Positions 60,793 through 64,000 of a stretch of 64,000 nt of DNA are shown in pieces. This DNA comes from Phyllobacterium sp. 21LDTY02-6 (GTDB taxonomy: Bacteria > Pseudomonadota > Alphaproteobacteria > Rhizobiales > Rhizobiaceae): positions 1,022,755 through 1,086,754 of the forward strand of contig NZ_JAMJWD020000001.1 of the NCBI RefSeq assembly GCF_023554255.2, given 5' to 3'. A program made the translations under genes and the position numbers. Below the pieces are notes generated by a model. The model worked only from the letters and a program-made list of their open reading frames with translations. It was not told the DNA's origin and did not search any database. Each line of letters starts with the position of its first letter. Position 1 is the stretch's first letter.

Positions 60793-61824
60793 ATGGGGAA
60801 TTTCATGCTTGACCGCCGCACGCTCCTGCGTGGCGCCGGTGCATTGGGTCTGGCGGCGCCGCTCGGCTCCATGGCGCTGACCGGCCTCGCAGGCGCACAG
60901 AATGCAGCGGCACCCGCCAAGGAACTGAAGAAGATCAAATTCGCCACCAATGCTTCGGCGATCTGTCTTGCCCCGGTCTTCGTCGCCAAGGAGCAGGGGA
61001 TATTCGCCAAATACGGGCTCGACGTCGAGCTGGTGAATTTTGGCGCATCCACCGAAGCGCTTCTGGAGGCGATCGCGACGGGCAAGGCCGATGGCGGCGT
61101 CGGCATGGCGCTGAGGTGGCTGAAAGCGCTGGAGCAGGGCTTCGACGTCAAGATTACAGCGGGCACACACGGAGGCTGTTCGCGGCTGGTCACGCCGGCA
61201 AGCACCGGCCTGAAGACACTCGCGGACCTCAAGGGCAAATCCATCGGCGTCTCGGATCTGGCGAGCCCGGGCAAGAATTTCTTCTCGATCCTTCTGAACA
61301 AGGAAGGCATAAACCCCATCAGCGATGTGGAATGGCGGCAATATCCCGGCGAACTGTTGCAGGTTGCGGCGGAAAAGGGAGAAATCCACGCCATCGCCGA
61401 CGGCGATCCCAAGGCCTTCTTCTGGCTGCGCGATAATGATTATGTCCAGATAGCCTCCAATCTGGACCATGGTTTCGAACAGCGCGTCTGCTGCATCGTC
61501 GGGCTGCGCGGCAGCCTGATCCGCGATGACCTGCCGACCGCCACCGCCCTCACGCGCGCATTGCTGGAGGCCCAGGACTGGACCGTTGCCAAGCCCGAGG
61601 ACGCCGCGAAAGCCTTCCTGCCGAATGCGCCGAAGGACAAATCGACCGACGACCTGATCGCCGTGCTTCTGGCCCAGACGCATAATCACAATCCGACCGG
61701 CGCCGACCTGAAAAAGGAAATCGCCCTCTACGCCGGCGAATTGCGCGATGTGCAGGTATTCAAGCAATCGACCGATCCGGACGCATTTGCCGACAAGGTC
61801 TATGCAGACGTCCTGACAGCCTGA
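60793..61824 (+). CDS. Sulfonate/nitrate-type ABC transporter, solute-binding protein
   Basis: 343 residues. The N-terminus (LDRRTLLRGAGALGLAAPLG) is a Tat-like signal with adjacent arginines; cleavage is probably around residue 33. The mature part is of the SsuA/NMT1 type: KIKFATNASAICLAPVFVAK, KEQGIFAKYGLDVELVNFGA and TLADLKGKSIGVSDLASPGK. The C-terminal lobe holds VYADVL. The ATG at 60793 follows AAGGAG; a second ATG four codons later is possible. Context makes an organosulfur ligand likely, but nitrate or taurine cannot be excluded. Confidence 0.87.
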   Translation: MGNFMLDRRTLLRGAGALGLAAPLGSMALTGLAGAQNAAAPAKELKKIKFATNASAICLAPVFVAKEQGIFAKYGLDVELVNFGASTEALLEAIATGKADGGVGMALRWLKALEQGFDVKITAGTHGGCSRLVTPASTGLKTLADLKGKSIGVSDLASPGKNFFSILLNKEGINPISDVEWRQYPGELLQVAAEKGEIHAIADGDPKAFFWLRDNDYVQIASNLDHGFEQRVCCIVGLRGSLIRDDLPTATALTRALLEAQDWTVAKPEDAAKAFLPNAPKDKSTDDLIAVLLAQTHNHNPTGADLKKEIALYAGELRDVQVFKQSTDPDAFADKVYADVLTA

Positions 61825-61839
61825 CGAAAGGGGGGTGAC

Positions 61840-62856
61840 ATGACCGCCATAGAGTCGAACGACACGCGGTTTTCCACCGCAGCCAGCCCGGCCGCCTCGG
61901 CCAGACCGGCCGGCCGGACCTGGTGGACGGGAGCGTTTGCCGCGCTGCTCTGGCTGGCCGCCGCAGCCGTCATCGAATTCTGGCCGGAGATCATACCCGC
62001 CCCCTATGGCCGGGAACTGGCAATACTGGCGGTGCTGGTTGCGGCGCTGCTTGGCCTGGTGCTGGCGACAGGACCCTTCCTCGGGAAGACCGCAGCCTGG
62101 ATCCGCTATTATGGTCCGTGGTTTGCCGTTGCTGCGGTGGGGCTTGGCATCTGGGAGGTGCTGACGGCCAAGCTCGCCCTGCTTCCGGTGCCGTTCTTCG
62201 CGTCGCCGCAGGGTATTCTGGAAGTCTATATCGACGATTGGGCGCGCCTCGGCGAGAGCGTCCTTCATTCGGTCCTGCTGCTCGCCAAGGGCTATTTCTT
62301 CGGCGCCGTCATCGGCTTTACCACCGGCGTCACGATAGGCTGGTCGCGGGCGGCCGGCTACTGGGTCCATCCCATATTGCGGTTGATCGGACCGCTTCCC
62401 GCAACGGCATGGCTCCCGCTTTCCTTCTTCATCTTCCCCTCGAGCGGCTCGGCGAGCGTCTTTCTCATTGCACTGGCGACGGCCTTTCCGGTGACGATCC
62501 TCACCTGGTCCGGCATCGCCAGCGTCAACCGCGATTACTACGACATCGCCCGCACGCTCGGCGCCAGCCGCTGGTTCCTCATCTTCAAGGTCGCCATTCC
62601 CGCCGCCTTGCCGCATGTCTTCGTCGGCCTGTTCATGGGCCTCGGCACATCCTTTGCGGTCCTCGTCGTCGCCGAGATGCTGGGCGTCAAGGCAGGGCTC
62701 GGCTGGTATCTGCAATGGGCGCAGGGCTGGGCCGCCTACGCCAACATGTATGCCGCGCTGATCGTCATGGCCCTGATGTGCTCGAGCCTCATCACCATTC
62801 TTTTCCGTATCCGCGACCGGGTACTTTCATGGCAGAAGGGACTTGTCCGATGGTAG
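61840..62856 (+). CDS. ABC transporter permease (SsuC/TauC family)
   Basis: 338 residues, with about eight or nine hydrophobic segments. The first three (AFAALLWLAAAAVIEFWP, LAILAVLVAALLGLVLATG, WFAVAAVGLGIWEVLTA) extend beyond the roughly 260-residue SsuC norm. The EAA loop is YDIARTLGASRWFLIFKVAI. It overlaps the ATPase gene start by seven bases, so translation is coupled. It starts 15 bases after the binding-protein gene with a strong GGGGGTG site. Confidence 0.88.
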   Translation: MTAIESNDTRFSTAASPAASARPAGRTWWTGAFAALLWLAAAAVIEFWPEIIPAPYGRELAILAVLVAALLGLVLATGPFLGKTAAWIRYYGPWFAVAAVGLGIWEVLTAKLALLPVPFFASPQGILEVYIDDWARLGESVLHSVLLLAKGYFFGAVIGFTTGVTIGWSRAAGYWVHPILRLIGPLPATAWLPLSFFIFPSSGSASVFLIALATAFPVTILTWSGIASVNRDYYDIARTLGASRWFLIFKVAIPAALPHVFVGLFMGLGTSFAVLVVAEMLGVKAGLGWYLQWAQGWAAYANMYAALIVMALMCSSLITILFRIRDRVLSWQKGLVRW

Positions 62857-63650
62857 CGCTTGCGCAGTCCGATTTTCGCGAACCCGCGCACCGCACCGGT
62901 GTGCAGGTGGATATCAACGCCGTCTCGCACCAGTTCGAGCTCGAGGGAGAGCCGCTGCCCGTCCTCGATCGGGTCAGCTTTGCCGTCGAGCCCGGACAGT
63001 TCGTGGCACTGCTCGGCCCCTCCGGCTGCGGCAAGTCGACTCTACTGCGGCTGCTGGCGGGACTCGATCACCCCACCGCCGGCTCCCTGCGGGTGAATGG
63101 TGAGACCATCGCCGACCCCGATCCCTCGCGCATACTGGTGTTCCAGGACCCGACGCTCTTCCCCTGGCGGACCGTCCGCGACAATGTCGCGCTCGGCCTC
63201 GAAGCGCAGGGCATCATCAGGACCAGTGGCGATCGTGTCGATGCCGCACTCCGGCTTGTCGGCCTTGCCGGGTTCGAGAAGGCCTATCCGCACCAGCTTT
63301 CGGGCGGAATGGCGCAGCGCGTGGCGCTCGCACGGGCATTGGTCAACGATCCGCGCCTGCTCCTCCTCGACGAGCCGCTGGGCAAGCTTGACTCCCTGAC
63401 ACGGCTGACGATGCAGGCCGAACTGGTGGCGCTGTGGCAGAAGGCTGCGATGACGGCCGTTCTCGTCACGCATGATGTCGAGGAGGCGCTGTTCCTGACG
63501 CAGCGCGTTCTCGTCTTCGGGCCGCGTCCGGCAAGGATTGTCGCCGATATCCCGGTCGACCTGCCGTATCCGCGGCACCGGGGCGATCCACGCCTTGGCG
63601 AGCTGCGCCGTGAGGCGCTTCAGCACCTTGGCCTTGCGGCAAGCTGGTAG
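62850..63650 (+). CDS. ABC transporter ATP-binding protein (SsuB/TauB family)
   Basis: 266-residue ATPase. Walker A is LGPSGCGKSTLL, the Q-loop is in LVFQDPTLFPWRT, the signature is LSGGMAQRVALARAL, Walker B is LLLLDEPLGKLD and the switch His is in VTHDVEEALFL. The FQDPTLFPW stretch is characteristic of nitrate/sulfonate/taurine transporters. I chose the ATG at 62850; another in-frame ATG lies at 62829. It overlaps the permease by seven bases. Confidence 0.92.
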   Translation: MVALAQSDFREPAHRTGVQVDINAVSHQFELEGEPLPVLDRVSFAVEPGQFVALLGPSGCGKSTLLRLLAGLDHPTAGSLRVNGETIADPDPSRILVFQDPTLFPWRTVRDNVALGLEAQGIIRTSGDRVDAALRLVGLAGFEKAYPHQLSGGMAQRVALARALVNDPRLLLLDEPLGKLDSLTRLTMQAELVALWQKAAMTAVLVTHDVEEALFLTQRVLVFGPRPARIVADIPVDLPYPRHRGDPRLGELRREALQHLGLAASW

Positions 63651-63654
63651 AACG

Positions 63655-64000
63655 ATGGCAGCGGCGCCGGCCACGGGCTCCCGAGTGCCGATCATCATCG
63701 GCGGCGCGATCGGCCTCCTGATCGGCTACGGGCTGGATACGAGAGCGGGCCTGGCCGGTCTGAAGGATCGTTCGATCGCCATACCATTGGTATCGAGCGA
63801 CCTCGCGGCTACCTGCGTGGCGGCGGCAAAAGACGGCGACCCGCGCGCCGCGGCGCGGCTGTTTCGACTGATCGCGGAAGGCGGCGACCCCGGTCTCCTG
63901 CCGCCGCCTCGGCTGCGGGCGACGATCCTCGTCGATCCGCCGCATGTCGGCGACGTCTCGGTGACCATAATCGACGTCGAGCGAGACGGAATTCCCGCCG
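63655..64000 (+). CDS. Hypothetical protein, 3'-truncated by window edge
   Basis: A frame opens with ATG at 63655, four bases after the ATPase stop, and stays open to the window end (115 residues visible). The N-terminus has a hydrophobic Gly-rich stretch (VPIIIGGAIGLLIGYGL) that may be a membrane anchor. A segment with two acidic clusters (AAKDGDPRAAARLFRLIAEG) and a beta-like end (GDVSVTIIDVERDG) follow. I do not recognise it. The close spacing suggests it belongs to the sulfonate operon. Confidence 0.6.
   Translation, partial: MAAAPATGSRVPIIIGGAIGLLIGYGLDTRAGLAGLKDRSIAIPLVSSDLAATCVAAAKDGDPRAAARLFRLIAEGGDPGLLPPPRLRATILVDPPHVGDVSVTIIDVERDGIPA

Noticed and set aside
60658-62715. 685-codon minus-strand frame across the sulfonate binding protein and permease
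   Set aside because: The coding strand shows consistent ABC family motifs; the antisense product is His/Gln/Arg-rich with no domain.
61923-62849. Fusion of the permease region and the ATPase in one 575-codon frame
   Set aside because: Only the part after 62850 is family-like. The region before it is an out-of-frame reading of the permease gene, so it is not a natural fusion.

Overview
The window is a stretch of chromosome from an alphaproteobacterium of the order Hyphomicrobiales (Rhizobiales), most like the Phyllobacteriaceae/Brucellaceae/Rhizobiaceae group. The grounds are the housekeeping gene order (comEC, lexA, moeA-moaC-trpC-trpD-ppiD, tpiA-secG-pyrG-kdsA-eno-ftsB, pdhABC-lpdA-lipA, ispDF-dusB-ntrBC, ntrYX-trkA, dat-hfq-hflX-mazG), a pyruvate dehydrogenase E1-beta carrying its own lipoyl domain, a fused IspDF, and the alphaproteobacterial LexA operator GTTC-N7-GTTC. 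There is no rRNA gene, so the genus cannot be fixed. I saw no tRNA, rRNA, CRISPR array, transposase or phage gene. Coding density is high and no gap between genes exceeds about 255 bases.

Layout. 1-2406: the 3' part of comEC and, convergent to it, lexA with an SOS box. 2602-10020: a trehalose-type (thu) catabolic cassette, a LacI regulator divergent from thuEFGK-AB, lying between lexA and moeA. 9992-15428 (minus strand): a ppiD-trpD-trpC-moaC-moeA operon with overlapping junctions. 15584-23258: triosephosphate isomerase, SecG, an L,D-transpeptidase, CTP synthase, a glyoxalase-like protein, KDO-8-P synthase, enolase and FtsB. 23388-31781: the pyruvate dehydrogenase genes (with an SGNH hydrolase between E2 and E3), two tiny membrane proteins, lipoyl synthase, a RatA/Coq10-like protein and a GNAT acetyltransferase. 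31782-33499 (minus): CinA-type amidase and IspDF. 33651-42493: dusB-ntrB-ntrC and ntrY-ntrX, split by a minus-strand DUF1993 gene and a membrane diguanylate cyclase. 42641-48638: trkA, a beta-propeller lactonase, a D-amino acid transaminase, hfq, hflX and mazG. 48830-57686 is more accessory: an SOS-controlled UvrD-like helicase, an orphan small protein, a secreted Cys/His/Asp protein, a LysR/DHA2 exporter pair, a secreted low-complexity protein ending inside the first of two paired palindromic repeats, a small conserved protein, and an adenylate cyclase with TolB-like and TPR parts. 57878-64000: an organosulfur cluster (FMN reductase, acyl-CoA-dehydrogenase-like monooxygenase, SsuD/MsuD monooxygenase, ABC transporter) and an unknown gene cut by the window end.

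How it fits together. The thu genes take up and 3-oxidise trehalose-like disaccharides under a LacI repressor with two operator-like palindromes. LexA probably controls itself and the UvrD-like helicase, as both have a perfect GTTC-N7-GTTC site. NtrB/C and NtrY/X set nitrogen and redox responses. The sulfonate cluster makes an uptake-plus-desulfonation route fed by its own FMN reductase. I found no clear case of an undescribed multi-gene system. The most unusual signals are the paired palindromes at 55082-55244, the helicase SOS box, the NtrX Walker B change, the secreted Cys/His/Asp protein and the two-gene insert between ntrBC and ntrYX.
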